Numbered from the stretch's first letter, positions 1 to 12,325 are shown. The stretch: 64,000 bases of DNA from Acanthochlamys bracteata (GCA_019914995.1 CM034127.1:6386001-6450000), one strand, 5' to 3'. Numbers and translations: made by a program. The notes: generated from the letters alone by a model not told the origin.

Positions 1-370
1 TGGTTGCTACATGATTTTGATGAGGATTTTTATGGGGAGGAGCTACACCTGGTGGTTGTGGGCTACATAAGGCCAGAGGTATGGATAGTGATGAATATAG
101 ATTTGAGCTAGTAGTTGTCGATTAGCAAAGTTTTAAAATCTATTCATTACCTTTTCTGTTTTTGGTTAATTATGCACAATTTTTGCCATCAATATGTAGG
201 CCAATTTTCCTTCACTGGAGAGCTTGATAGAGAGAATACATGAGGATGGTCGAATAGCAGAAATAGCCCTTGATCTTCCAGCCTATTCTGCTTACAAAGA
301 TGATCCATATCTTAAGATTCACTGCAGCACCCAAATTCTGAATCTCAATGACAATATATTATATCAATAG
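1..370 (+). CDS. FHY: Bifunctional riboflavin kinase/FMN hydrolase, C-terminal exons (partial)
   Basis: The 3' end of a plant FMN hydrolase/riboflavin kinase, which phosphorylates riboflavin to FMN and hydrolyses FMN in flavin metabolism. Two coding exons are visible: 1-78 (26 codons, open at the window edge) and 200-370 (57 codons including TAG at 368-370). They are separated by a 121-bp GT-AG intron with donor at 79 and acceptor at 198-199. The reading frame stays open across the junction. The first exon contains DFYGEELHLVVVGYIRPE and the second starts ANFPSLESLIERIHEDGRIA, the conserved end of the riboflavin kinase domain (GEEL, GYIRPE, F.SLE.LI..I..D). The tail after DDPYLKIH, about 15 residues, is not conserved as far as I recall. 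The N-terminal HAD-type hydrolase domain lies outside the window. Identification rests on motif memory, not a search. Confidence 0.87.
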
Positions 371-784
371 ATAGCGTCTCATGCATTCTCCAGTAAAAGG
401 TCTCTTTACATTGCAAGTCCAGAAGAAAAAATAAGCTTGCAAATGAGAATAAGATGCAGTTTCAACTGTAAGAAGACTCGAGAGAGGAAGCAATTTGGAA
501 TTGCTTTTACTGATTCGTTTGAGCAAATTTGGAATCTATTTATTATTGAAATATACAACGGGACATGTTTTCCTAACCACATCAATATAGGAACATTGAA
601 GATGAAACTATCTGTCTACCATGGTAGAACTTTCTTTCAGATGTTGAATATTGAACACTCGTACCAGCAGTCAAGTCCTTGTGTCCATTTTGTTACCTAA
701 ATTCTCATTTCTCCAAGAAAAGTACAGAAGCCAAGGGTAAAAGTGCTGAACAAAAATTTTCCAGAATCTGTTATCTATATATAC
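371..784. other. 3' flank between convergent FHY and the receptor pseudogene
   Basis: Probable 3' UTR and terminator region of FHY. It contains open frames of fewer than 90 codons without recognisable protein motifs. I see no repeat or RNA gene. Confidence 0.4.
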
Positions 785-2065
785 ATTTCTTCGTCTCCGA
801 TGAACATGTACGGTTCTTCTCAATAGGCTGGAAATTGTGGAACATGAATACGTTGAAAACAAAGCTTGTAACTTCCGTTGTTCCAACTGTGGCCAACCAT
901 CTTTAATTGTAATACAACACGGCACTGAAAGCTGAGACATCAGTTCTGGTGAAGTACAGGTAGCAAACAGCAACAACGTAGAACTGCTTGAACCAGTTGA
1001 GCTCTGCAGATTCGGTGCGACTTTGCCTTCTGTCTTTGAAGCTTCTCTGAGGCCTTAATTTGATGGACGAGATGATCGGGAAGAACACAGCTGCACAGCA
1101 TATGATGTTGACAAATTGGAGATCTGGTTCCATGTTAATTAACCAGCTCTTCTCTGCTGGTTCATCACTGAGGCAATATTTTCCATCAGTTGCAATGGTA
1201 TCACGATCATCAGAACATTCTTTTCACCTTTCCCTATTGAAGGAAACTCGACGAACTGATTCGCCAAGAATATATGTCAAAGGGAAAACACATTAAATAT
1301 ATGTTTGCTGGAAATGGCTAATCGTATGTGACCAACATGTATGTTATACCTGAAGGTATGGTTTGAGGAATGACCAGCCGGTGCCGATGTGAACACGCAC
1401 GGTGAAGAGCAGCACATCCTTGAAGAATCAGAAGATATAAAACGGAACATCTCAGCCGTGGGCTTTGCCGGTGACTTTGACATGACACAAATCCTCCGCT
1501 GCACAAACCATTTAATTAAGCGCCTTGAAGTGCAGCAGCGCGCCATCACTGCATGAACCAACCCGACTGCTTCTCTTATAACAAACAACTTCCCAGATTA
1601 CCAAGAAAACAACGTAATCAAGAAGAAGATGAAATAAACAGCCGCAGCAACCGGTGCAGTTCTGGCAGACTTTCATGTTAACGGAGGTAACCTGGGTTCA
1701 GTTTTTTTAAGAGGAGAGAGTAATTATCTAGCTCATCAATTGTGACTGAAGCATTCCCAGCGCTGTTAGAGATAACTGCAAGAAATGAGGAGAGGCCGAG
1801 GGAAACGAGGGGACTGTGGGCAGAAACTCGAAATAAACTCCGATTTGAATCTTTGTTGATGTTCGGGAACATGGCTCCTCGTACGAGGAAGAAACACATT
1901 AGAGATGGTTCCACATTGCCGGGGTTACGCTGGTGATCGTCAGAGTAGACCATGACAGAGTCTATGGAGACTTCTACGTGATCGTCGAGGAAGAACTGTT
2001 CGAAGAGGATTGTTGGGCAAACTCGTCTACGATTCGATTAGTTCAGATCTTGGCTTCCGCTGTGA
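785..2065 (-). pseudogene. Lung-7TM/GOST-type receptor (CAND6/7-like) pseudogene
   Basis: Reading down the minus strand, blocks appear in the order of plant Lung seven-transmembrane proteins (Pfam Lung_7-TM_R). They are an N-terminal ectodomain block (ILFEQFFLDDHVEVSIDSV, about 2005-1950), CAAEDLCHVKVTGKAHG (about 1508-1457), DVLLFTVRVHIGTGWSFL (about 1420-1365), EKNVLMIVIPLQ (about 1230-1190), FVNIICCAAVFFPIISSIK (about 1115-1060), NWFKQFYVVAVCYLYFTR (about 1000-945), and the tail block NVFMFHNFQPIEKN near 840. The blocks sit in different frames. In-frame stops replace expected residues, for example after KAHG where the family has Trp, after VPFYIF, and within YYN-RW near 905. A frameshift separates the VMNQQ block from the NIICC block. 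A GT-AG intron (about 1350-1238) is still present, so this is not a retrocopy. The gene is broken in at least five places. No intact copy is visible here. Confidence 0.8.
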
Positions 2066-2712
2066 ATGATAGAAAAGAAGAAAGAAAAGTTTCACATATG
2101 GAAATATTGTGAACAACAATGCATTAGTGGTTTAAAGATTGAGGTGATTTTGATTTAGCTTATCAAAAAATTAGTTTTTTAATTTTAATTAAAAATCTTT
2201 TATCATAAGCGTCAAAATGTTTTGTTGAAAGATGGCTGCGAAACAGAGAGAGAGCGGCGCATGGTGCGCTTTTAGAGAGAAGGGAACGCTCAGGCTGGGC
2301 TGTAGGCATGGCTTGTTAATAATTCTTTGTTGGGCTAGCTTATGTTGGCAAAATACAGGAAGAATTTTGTTATTTAGCATATTTGTCTGAATAGGTTCAC
2401 TTGGCAAAAGGTTAACTTGGTTTATATTTTTGTTGAACAGGTCGTAGCAGAATTCAATACACTTGAATTGGGTAATTGACGGTTACTACACAAGTTTTAC
2501 CTGATTTGAGTCATGCCAATAATAATATTATACCTCATATTTCAGTTTCAATCCGTATTTAACTAAATCAATAAAATAAGAAAAATAATTCAAGATAAAA
2601 ATAATTTATGATGTAAATAAATAAAGAAAATAATATAAATTAAAAATATGGTTTAATGCCAAATTGAATGGTAAGTATTATTTTTGAAATAATATTATAA
2701 ATGAAAGAATTA
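2066..2712. other. AT-rich intergenic DNA
   Basis: Upstream side of the receptor pseudogene. There is an open frame of 72 codons on the minus strand at 2189-2407 with no recognisable motif. Nothing else is supported. Confidence 0.3.
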
Positions 2713-2717
2713 ATAGT

Positions 2718-3247
2718 TGTTTGGCATCCAAATTTGGATAGGTGCGAGTAGTAGAGCAATCTAAAAATAATATCTAAGTAAAAAATTAGTTAGCTAATTT
2801 GGTGGTGAACCGATAATTCATCTTGAATTGGACTAAATGGGTCCTGATCTAACAATTTATATTTTTTAATAGTTTCATATTAATTTGGTGTCGTAATGAG
2901 CATGTGTATATATATAAGAGATGCTAACTATTGAATAGTTGGCTGATCGTTTTATCTTGAAATTTTAATTGTACAATTGATATCAGATATTCAAGTTGGG
3001 CTAAGCCGAGTTAGTAATAGAGAGACTTCAAAATGGTGTTCAAATAAATAAAAAATTAGCTAATTTAAAGTTGAGCCAACAACTCATTTTAGACTAGACC
3101 AAGTAAGCTTTAGCTGGTGGGCTTAACAATTACGCCTATTAATAGTTTCATATTAGTTGAATGCTGAAATAATTATGTATTTATATGTAAAAAAATACTA
3201 ATTCTAAATGATTGGTCAGCTACTTATTTTAGTGAGTTGATTCTACA
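2718..3247 (+). mobile_element. TRIM (miniature LTR retrotransposon), family 1, fossil
   Basis: Two direct repeats of about 260 bp lie back to back: 2718-2975 and about 2986-3247. They share segments such as ATTAGCTAATTT, GTAGTAGAG/GTAATAGAG and TAGTTTCATATTA. The element starts TG and ends CA. It is flanked by the 5-bp duplication ATAGT (2713-2717 and 3248-3252). Directly after the first repeat is TTGATATCAGA, a match to the initiator-tRNA-Met primer-binding site of plant LTR elements. Almost no internal region remains. There is no coding capacity, as expected for TRIMs. The repeats are clearly diverged by eye, so the copy is old. A better preserved relative lies at 23423-24015. Confidence 0.75.
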
Positions 3248-3252
3248 ATAGT

Positions 3253-5203
3253 TAATCAATGCACTGTATTACCAACAAATCGTGAGTTAGAGAGTTAAGA
3301 TATATTATTTATTAGATTGATAATTATCAATAGTTGCTACAAGCATTAGGAATTGAACTTATCTCTTTTTAAAAGAGTAAAAGAAGGAAAAAAATATCAA
3401 ATCACTAAATTACTCAAAATTTGAAGTTTGTGAAGGTGATCGACGGACCGATTTCTCCATAATGTATTATTGTCTAATTTAACTAACTAAAAGTAACAAG
3501 TTATCTTATTTAATTTAATAATGCTGTATAAATATCTATATCAATAAATAAAATATACAGATCAACTGGAGTTGTAGACATGAGTTAGTGAGTATGGCAT
3601 AGAATTTTAGCACTTACAATCGTTCTTTACAAATTTATTTCTTATACCAAGAATGGCTTTGCGGCTCTTAAAATTACTCGCTTCAAATTGGCAAGTTCAA
3701 TTTTATTAAAATATGTAAGGCTTTTCTTTCCATATCGGATCAATTTTTTCTGCCAAATTAAAACTAAGTTCCAAATAGTCTTTTATAACTCAGTTTCAAA
3801 TTCTATTTTTAATATTCTTTTTTTAAGAATAAAAATTCAGTTCCCATCTCAGTTTTAATAACGAATGTTTATTTTTAATAATTTTTTAGTATAATTTATT
3901 TTTCATAATTCATTTTAAAAATAAAAACAATGATCCTTTAGAAATTCAAACTATGAAATCTGACTGTAAGAATGCCGGTATGTTTTGAAAGTATTTATAA
4001 AATAGAATTTTTTAAAATAAAAAATATTTTTATTTTTTAAAAAATAATAAAAATATATAATAAAAAAATTTTACTATGTAAAATTTTTCTATATTATCTA
4101 AAATTTTTTAAATACTTATAAATTATATATTAAAAAATATAAAATTAAAAATTAAAAATGCAATTTCACACGTCAAAGATGTGGACTCAAACTTAATAAT
4201 TAATTCAATACCACAAAATTAGTATATGCAATATAAATATAAAAAAACAAATCATACACTAACATGTGCAGCTCTTGTACGACAAAAATTTAAAATCAGA
4301 GGATGGGAAAACCAAACTTTATCCATAAACTTATAACAGTCTTTTATTTATTTATTTATTGTTTTGGTCGTTGTTTATTATTCCTAAACAACATTTCAAC
4401 TGTGAAGCTGACATATACTTCAAATTACAAAATATAAACTGTTAAATATGATTAACATCATAAAACAACCAACATGTAAACTAGATAACTATTTGGATGT
4501 GTTTTAATTTGAACCTTCATCATAGTGTCATAAAAATATACGACAAAATTCACGTTTAAGGTTGTCATGAATAGTCAAACTAGATCCAAATCCAAAACAT
4601 TTGAAAGTTTTTGTGCAAGTTGTTCGCATGATTTTGAAATCACTTGTTTTTATTTTGAATTTAATGTAGATTCCATCTCTATAGAAAGAATATTGTACCA
4701 AAAATTTGGCAATACACATGTATTACAACCTTTTTGTATTTATTCTTTATTTGGTTCTGATATGCTACTTCCTTAAAAATAAAATTTAGAGAAGTTGGAT
4801 ATTTTAAAATTTTAATTGCGTTTTGTTTCAATAGTACTTAACGAATTTGTGGCAATTAACTAGAAAAGTTGTAACGTGTTTGGTTGTTAAAATTCATTAA
4901 AGAATATTGATCGCAAACTGACTTGTTGAAGATATTTAGGGGGTTGTAGTGTAAAATTGAATTAATTTTATACTTTAAAATTGAATTATGTGTGTTATCT
5001 AAACAAAGTATTACTCTGAGAAAATGAAGGAAGCCGCGCATAGCATGCTGTATAAATTAAACCTGCAAATAGTGGAGTGAAATTAAACACATGCAGAGAG
5101 TTTTAAAACATATACTTTCTGTTTATGTAATGAATAAATGTTTTAGTTACTCTTCTGGATATCTCAAATTCTGCATTCTTTTTCTAATTCATGATTCATC
5201 TAT
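3253..5203. other. AT-rich intergenic DNA with one foldback MITE-like segment
   Basis: About 3965-4170 is one of the AT-rich elements described under 9773-10022 (GTATTTATAAAATAG at its left side, long A/T runs, weak ends). The rest contains only short random open frames, such as 63 and 69 codons overlapping on opposite strands near 4528-4776. No gene is supported. Confidence 0.35.
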
Positions 5204-5206
5204 TAA

Positions 5207-5433
5207 GGGCGTGTTTACCTAGGGGTGGAAGTGAAGTTTTGAGAGAAATCAAGTTTTTAAAAAATAAAAATAAAAAATAAAAATTTATATTAATTATATA
5301 TTTTTAGTAAGTTTTAAATTTGAATTTTAAAAAAAATTTTATTGATAAAAAAATTTATTTTAATTTTTATATATATTTATATGAAATTTGAGTTTAAGGG
5401 AAGTGAAGTTTAAGGGTGTTGGTAAATACGCCC
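5207..5433. mobile_element. PIF/Harbinger (Tourist-like) MITE
   Basis: A 227-bp AT-rich element with inverted ends GGGCGTGTTTACC and GGTAAATACGCCC, flanked on both sides by TAA (5204-5206 and 5434-5436). A 3-bp TAA/TTA duplication plus short G-starting inverted repeats is typical of PIF/Harbinger MITEs. It is non-coding. A diverged relative may end near 46235 (GTAAATATGCCC). Confidence 0.72.
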
Positions 5434-5436
5434 TAA

Positions 5437-7897
5437 ATCGTTAGGACTTGCGAGACATGTGTTTTCCTTTTATGCCAATCATAAATAAGAAAGAAGGTTC
5501 AAATTTGAGTACCCAAGGAGGCCTCGTAATATTAATTACTCGTGACTCGTGAGTAATATTTTGAAACTTCATATAATCTACCCCAGCTAAACTTTATAGT
5601 GCGAGAAAAATTAATTTATTTGGCTAGAGCTTAATTATTCAGATTTTCGACATAAAATCAGATTGTAATCTTGTTTTAGCTGAATTGGATAACACATGGC
5701 TGCATATTACATTATAGCAATTAAATTAGAAAGAATCTTGTCAAATCAATTGATTTCGTTTTGTTGTTTTTCATTTCATTGATAGGAAGATTACTGTTAT
5801 CACCGAAAGCAAGATGAGTTAAAAGTATCGACAGAGCAAAAGATATGCAGCACTATTGAGTAATATATATACTACCTATGATTGTATAGCCTTTGAAACT
5901 AGCATGCCTTTTTTGTTAGAAGCTTCTCTTGGTCCATCTCTTAATCATTCTATTTTTATTTTAAGAGGTTTTTTCCCAGAATTTGCCATTAATTTTCTTC
6001 AATTTTTAGCCAACATGGAACTAAAGCGTTCACCCATGGTTGTTTTATGTGGTAACTTTAAGGCATATATACTTCAGAATTGTTTTGTAAAAATGAAAAT
6101 AGGAAAACTGGGGGAAAGAAAAAGGTAAACTAGGGTAGATGTAAAAGCTGCTAGCTCAATGATTCTACTAGAGCAGAGAAGAGAATAGTAGCAGAATCTT
6201 TGTGAATTTTTCTGCACAATTAATGAAAAGTGCTAGAGAAAAGAAGATAATGCTTTTGATGTATGCTTGATTTGGTTGTGATGGCATCATGGATCGTTTC
6301 ACTTCACAGAGTTTGGATCAGCAACAAGTGTTATTGTCCAAAACTTTTTATGCAAAGTTGCGCTTTTTGTCGGGGGGATTTGCGTGGTTATTTTTAATCA
6401 CAGACAATCTTCGAAGAACAAAAAGATCAGATACCCAAAGATTAATAATAAGGAGAACCAGATATTGGAGATTGCATCAACATGAAAATCTAGCTAATAA
6501 TTGAAAAAGTTGTTTCGTAAACGCGGGTGTTTGACTGAAGTCCTTTCTGAAGACCATACCTGCATTCTCTTTTATGCGCTTTTTAAAGTGTATGGACTTG
6601 GATTGATCAAAGGATAAAAAATGCTTCCTGATATCTGTTGGTCCAAAACGCGTATTACCTAAACGCTGGTTTTGACATTTGAATGGAAGAGACCTAACTT
6701 TCAGAAGGATTTAATTTGGTAGTATAACAATTTTTTGAGTGTGCTGATTAAGTAGAGCGTTTTCTAGGATCTCGTCTTGACTCTGAAACTCCACCTATAC
6801 GTATGAAGTGCTGTAAGTGAAGTACAACAAACTGCCAAAACTTAATGCATCAAGAGAACAAAGAATCAGACACCTCAACTGATCATGCACACATATAATC
6901 CAAACTATATCTACGAATATATAATTTATATTGATTCGCTATCTAAGCTAGCTATCATTTTCACTGATGTCATTCGCATTTTGGCGTTTCCAAAAGTTTT
7001 TGAGTTCTTTCGTGGCACTAAAAGTTAGAAGACTGAGCAAAGATTTTAGCAGAGATCAGCACATAAACTCTTCAAAAGTTCGGAATTTTCTTTTATATAC
7101 TTGAATTTATTTGTATAACTATTGACAGAAAGGCCAAATTTTTTTGCCGGGTGGGGTTCATAGTTTCCTATGGTATGCTTGATTGAGCTTAGCTTAGTAT
7201 AAGAGATTAGAAAACAACTAAATAAAAAATTTCCGTTTTCTTACTTTGCCTTTAAAATGGAGCAAAAAGCTAACCCAAAAGATTCTACTATTTATACATA
7301 TTTTTCCAGTTTTTGAAATAGAACAAAAGTTGCATCGGAAGCACTACAATTACATTCATGAATATTTCGTGATGAAAAATATCTGAAACCATGCACTACA
7401 TACGGAAGACAAGTTCTATTAGATCTCATGAACAAGTCATACAATTAATTTAGGAAGGAAATCCACTATAGAGGAAATCATACAATTAATAAACTATACT
7501 TTTGCTAGAATTATATGGAGCTCGCAAGATTCTTTTCTGTACCTCTACTGCACACAAGGAAATCAACTAACTGATTTTCTATTAAAATCTTTCCACATAT
7601 GTCTCTATGATTAGTTGTTCTCCCAATAGTGGGAATAACATCAACACAACATAATATATAGAGTTGAGACAGAGATGTACGGCAATTCACAAAACAACTC
7701 CTAGAAAACAAAGGTTGATTCCTTTCCTTTCTTCATAAAGATTTTATAATCTATAACATATGTTCATAGCTTTATTTGTTGTAAGGGACACGATACAATA
7801 AGCAACCATGCTTGAAGTGGTTGCATACCTCTTTTTTCTTAATTTTCTTTTTCCTTTTGGTAAATTTAACTCTTAACATAAGATTAACATTGTGATT
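5437..7897. other. Intergenic DNA downstream of the MYB gene
   Basis: Open frames at 5856-6128 (90 codons, +) and 6289-6504 (71 codons, +) show no signal peptide, domain or splice context that I recognise. I consider them chance frames. The stretch near 7730-7897 probably includes the 3' UTR of the MYB gene. No repeat with clear ends was seen. Confidence 0.3.
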
Positions 7898-8878
7898 TTA
7901 TTCAACAGCAGAAAGTAGCTGATCATGCATCATGAATCCTTTGCCGCTTGGTGATGCATTATCTGCATCAGCACTCATGTCATCAAGGTTCCACAAGCTC
8001 CCCCAGGTGCAATCATCGCTAGATCCTTCCGTTTCACTGAAGGATATAGCACTATTATCGGGTTCCAGGTTGAACTGAACTAATGGTTGCAGACAATAGT
8101 ATGCCATCTCTTGCATGTCTTGTGCTATTGCTTCTGCTTCAACTTGTGTACACATGATACTGGAATTCATATCTTCTGCTACTTGATGCTGCAGCTGTTG
8201 TTGAAGCAATTGCTCGTATTGAAGCTGCTCTTGTAGTTGTAGTTGGTGTTGCTGCTGCTGCTTCTGTTCTTGTTGATGCCTGAGAAACCTTGCCCGAGCT
8301 CGATCCACATTCTTCGTAGATTTTCCCTTCTTGAAGTGCGTCCTCCAATAGTTCTTGATTTCATTGTCTGTCCTTCCAGGAAGGCTTCTTGCAATGGTCG
8401 ACCACCTAAATGTATGAAAATATTGCTTAATTTCATAGCCCTTGAAATTCAACAATTGGATTTGAATTTGTAAGTATATCTGATATTACACTGACCTATT
8501 ACCCCATCTAGCATGTAGCTCAAGAATCATACTCTCCTCATGAGGGGTTATCTTCCCTCTCTTGAGGTCAGGCCTCAAGTAGTTCACCCACCTCAGCCTG
8601 CAACTCTTCCCACTTCTTTTCAGACCTACTCATCCATAAAAAACAAAACACAATCAGAATCGGGAAAAGTAAACTAACAATGAACATGTGTCTATATGCG
8701 AAAAGTTTCAGTTAAGTTAGATACCTGTGAGCTTGGAGACACAATTCCATCTTCCTTCACCATGGAGGTTGACATGATCAGTGAGGATCTTGTCCTCTTG
8801 AGGAGTCCATGGACCCTTTCTCCAACCATCCTCAATTGTTCCCCAGCCATAGCAGTACTGCGACTCCATAACCATCAT
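7898..8878 (-). CDS. R2R3-MYB transcription factor (263 aa)
   Basis: A nuclear DNA-binding regulator. Exons are 8878-8725, 8625-8496 and 8405-7898, joined by introns of 99 and 90 bp with GT-AG ends at the two classical R2R3-MYB intron positions (within the Gly codon of KLTG and the Arg codon of WGNR). R2 has W24, W44 and W64; R3 has I77, W96 and W115, the usual replacement of the first R3 tryptophan. Signature segments are [19 protein letters not shown] and [18 protein letters not shown]. The bHLH-binding motif of R3 is absent. Residues about 135-165 form a Gln-rich stretch. The acidic C terminus has a [10 protein letters not shown] motif that could be an activation region (inference). The R3 repeat resembles the MYB48/59, MYB27 and rice MYBAS groups, but orthology is unresolved. 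The start could be M1, M2 or M4 (MMVMES). A longer upstream frame to 8944 looks like 5' UTR read-through. Confidence 0.93.
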
Positions 8879-9041
8879 ACCTACTGCCACACAAACAACA
8901 AAGAGAGCTAAAGAGCTTAGATTAGAAAACAACAGCAACCACAAAACTACTTGGAAAGTTTTGTTGTTGCTGTCGGTGTTATGATCTACTTAATTAGTTT
9001 GTCTCCGTTGTTTTAAGACGAGAATTGAAGTGAAGGCTTGC

Positions 9042-9053
9042 TTATATATATAC
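9042..9053 (-). promoter_or_regulatory. Putative TATA box of the MYB gene
   Basis: On the minus strand GTATATATATAAG lies about 165 bp upstream of the MYB start codon at 8878, a normal distance allowing for a 5' UTR. The promoter region to about 9770 holds no other element I can assign. Confidence 0.5.
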
Positions 9054-9772
9054 ACCCTCTACAAGCATATAGCTTCAATGTTATAAATGTCATTGTCATA
9101 ACATCTCACTCCCCACTTAGTCGCAATTAGCTAAATCCTATATATCCATCATTTGCCATCCGCTTTCGAATAAATTACTTTGAAAGTATGATATTTTTCT
9201 TAGTGTGATCTTGATTAGTAGTTAACGCGGCTTGTGGTTATCCTGATAGGGTACATGATCATGCTTGCTGACCACTTTGACTGCTTGACTGATCTAGAAT
9301 CTTTACTGATAATTAAGTAATGGTTAATCACTCTGTCGACGAAGAGTGGCGTGAACGCGTTGTTAATGTCTGCGGCTAAACTGAGATTTGCGTCAAATTA
9401 ACTTGATTTTTAAACTAGTGAGTCGGTATTACTGCATAGGCTTTCCTTTTGGTTTTCTGAAACTATTAATCATGTAGCTTAGACTACATAACATGTTAAA
9501 CTGATATAGGTAAAATGTTCTTCACAAAGAGAAGTGAATAAGTACTAGCTTAGTGCCAAAATCTAATGGATATATGAAGGAAAGTTAGTTTAGAAAGATT
9601 ATTAATTTTATCAATAAATAAATAATTTATTAATCTATTGATACGAATATCTATTAAAATAAGTAAAGTTTTATGTTTTAATTTCTTGTACATATCAGAT
9701 ATCATAAAAAGTTAATATATATACATATTGAATTTCAAAACTCATTATGTACATACGAATAAATAAATGTTG

Positions 9773-10022
9773 GGCGTTTGGCATTCCATTCCAAAAAACC
9801 AACTTTTTAATTTTTCAGTTCATATTTTTTAATATATATTTTATAAATTTTTAAAAAATTTATTTAAAAATTTAAATAATATAAAAAAATTTATATAATA
9901 AGATATTTTAATTGCTTATTTTTATTTATTTTAAGTAAAAAAAAATAGAACTCATTTTTAAAAAAGAACAAAAATATTCTCCATTTAAAAAAAGTTCTAT
10001 TTCAAAAGCACTCTCAAACGCC
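9773..10022. mobile_element. AT-rich foldback MITE, about 250-bp family
   Basis: The ends are inverted: GGCGTTTGGCATTCC at the left and CACTCTCAAACGCC at the right. The core is built of TTTTTAATATATATTTTATAA-like runs and a palindromic ATTTTTATT centre. Similar elements with TTTGG...CCAAA ends occur at 43147-43394 and 35110-35361 with nearly identical lengths (248 and 252 bp). More degraded copies lie near 3965, 11215, 12395, 13200, 21190, 22801, 31920, 32175, 36930, 38403 and 56780. I cannot define a target duplication, so the superfamily is open. Confidence 0.55.
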
Positions 10023-10065
10023 TCGACCCTTCACTAGATAACTTAGAAACTTTCTTTGGAGGAGA

Positions 10066-10830
10066 ATTTTTCTTTCAAACACTATTTTATTTTTCTCCCT
10101 TGATTCAAAATAACATATTACAAGTATCCTTATATAGAAATTACAACCGAAACATTACAATAGCTCAAAATAAAATTTACAATCATTACTAATTTGTTGG
10201 ATAAAATTTTGAGATTAATTTAAAAAGGGAGGGTGAATTGAGTTGATACTAAAAACAATTCGCGTAACAGAAGTTCTTACAGGCAGCAGATAAATAGCCA
10301 ATTATGTGCATGATACAGACAGATATTAGCACAACATTCAATTAACAATAGTTCCTACAAGCAGCAAGTAGATAGCCAGTTATGTGTATAGTAAGTCCAG
10401 CAGAGAAATGTAGTACAATAGTTTTTATCGTAAGAGAGTTTAACGATAAATTAAAGCTACTAAGGAGATTTACATGATCCGACAAACCTCTTTGTCTACA
10501 TCCGCGGATGCTCTATCACAATAGCTAAAGGCTCACTAAATTTTAACAAGCTACACACATAAAAAATAAAGTAGTTCACCAAATACACTTGCTTTTATGA
10601 ATTTTCTTACACTAGATAACTATTTCACAGCTGACTGGACACACATATTTTTTTGGCTAGATAGCTAGTCTTGTTACAAAATCAGTAAATACATACCAGT
10701 CTTCTACAGAGTTTTTTTTTCAAACGCTTTTTTGTTTTTCTCTCTTGATGCAAAATAACATAATACAAATATCTCTATATATGACTTACAATCCAAACAT
10801 TACATTAATTACATTAAAATAAAATGAAAC
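10066..10830. repeat. Direct repeat (about 120 bp) flanking an LTR-like segment
   Basis: 10066-10190 and 10713-10830 are direct copies. They share TTCAAAC, TTTTTCTC.CTTGAT.CAAAATAACAT and CAAACATTACA-type strings. Between them is GAGGGTGAATTGAGTTGATA (10229-10248), which in reverse complement matches the right end of the LTR-like insertion at 54042-56258. This suggests a fossil LTR-retroelement fragment on the minus strand. It is degraded, and its full borders are not visible. Confidence 0.4.
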
Positions 10831-11455
10831 TTATAGATCAAAATAATAGAGCTTCTTATTGAAATATAATAAAAATACTTTTTGTTCCATAAAGGGTCCT
10901 TATATAAGCACTCCCAGACAACCAATTTATCTCTCTTTACGACAATCAACAGTGTCAAATACTCTTATTTTTCAAAGGTCAGCAAAATGTTTGTCGGATG
11001 CGATAGAGAAAATAACAATATTAAGAGGCACAAATTAGCAAAAATCTGGAGTCAGAAAAAGTATTGTTCAAGTGATTTGTCTAATATCAAGAGCATGTCA
11101 ATATAATTAGAGAAATTATCCAAAAGAAAGCAAAAGTGTTTTTTACAAAAAATGTATGACGACACCATTCCGAAATTTAACTACTCAAGCGATTAGCTAC
11201 AACAGTTCATAGGAAGATATAGAATTACTTATGATAGAATTTTTTAAAATAAAAAAATATTTTAAAATTTTTAAAAATAAGTTTGATTTTGTTTATTTTA
11301 TTTTAAAAATAATAGAAATTATATATAAAAATTATGCGATTTCATTGTTCTTTTGAAAATTTTAAAAAATCATAAAATATTATACAAAAAAATTATAGAA
11401 AAGTATGAGAACTTTTTTAAAATAAGAAGTAATGTCTTAAACACTGCCGAGTCTT
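10831..11455. other. Intergenic DNA
   Basis: There is an open frame at 10882-11106 (74 codons, +) without recognisable features. A degraded AT-rich MITE-like segment spans about 11215-11450. Nothing else is supported. Confidence 0.3.
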
Positions 11456-11463
11456 ATTGAAGT

Positions 11464-12325
11464 TAGAGGTGGCAATTTGAATTGGTGGATCAGTTTCGTG
11501 TTAACCTATTTAATAATCGGACTAAATTTGTTCAATCCTAACCCAATCTATAAATTTATATGGGTCAAAATTGTCAACCATATCCAATCTATTTAATAAT
11601 CGGATTAAATTCGGGTCGATTCATTTAATAATTATAAATATTAATTTTTAATTCTACATTTTAATCTTGAATGAAGTTATAAAATCAGTTAAAATAAAAG
11701 TGCACGATATTTTTGGTGTGAAGAGAAATAGTGAGTGCCCATCAAGATGTAAATCTTTTAATATCTTCATCGGTCATTCAAATATTCAAAAAACTTTTTT
11801 ATTTTTTCAAAATATGTGATGATAGTTAAAATTTTATGATTATAAATATATTAATAATTTTGATAAAATTTTTTATAAATATAGCTATTTAACAAAATTT
11901 TGATAAAAAATTTTATATAAAATTCAAATTCGTCATTAAAGAAATACATATGTAGTAATACTTTCGATAATATTATAATCTATCGTCTTACACTATTTTC
12001 ATAAAACATAAAAATAAATAATTAATTATAAATATAATATAATTTAATAATTTTATAAATTATTATTATTATTTATTCTTTTTTGTGCTAAAATTTTAAA
12101 TTATATTAGAAAACTTAGAAAAGAGTTGTTTCCTCGAAGATTGCAATTCGGATTGATGGGTTACTTTTGGGTCGACCGGATCAACCCATCTAATAATCGA
12201 ATCAAGTTCGTTCAACTCTAACCTAACTTATATATTTATATGGGTCAAAATTTTCAATCCTAATCTTAATTAAATAGGTCGATCTTAGATTGAATTATCG
12301 GATCGGATAATATATTGCCACCCTA
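11464..12325 (+). mobile_element. hAT-type MITE, 850-bp family, copy 1
   Basis: An 862-bp non-coding element. It begins TAGAGGTGGCAAT and ends ATTGCCACCCTA, the inverted termini common in plant hAT elements. The flanks are ATTGAAGT (11456-11463) and ATTGAATA (12326-12333), an eroded 8-bp duplication. Both subterminal regions repeat the TTTAATAATCGGA.TAAATT and ATATGGGTCAAAATT motifs in the pattern shared with 30051-30898 and 33490-34344. Confidence 0.8.

Noticed and set aside
5856-6128. 90-codon plus-strand open frame
   Set aside because: No domain, promoter or splice context. AT-rich DNA of this length yields such frames by chance.
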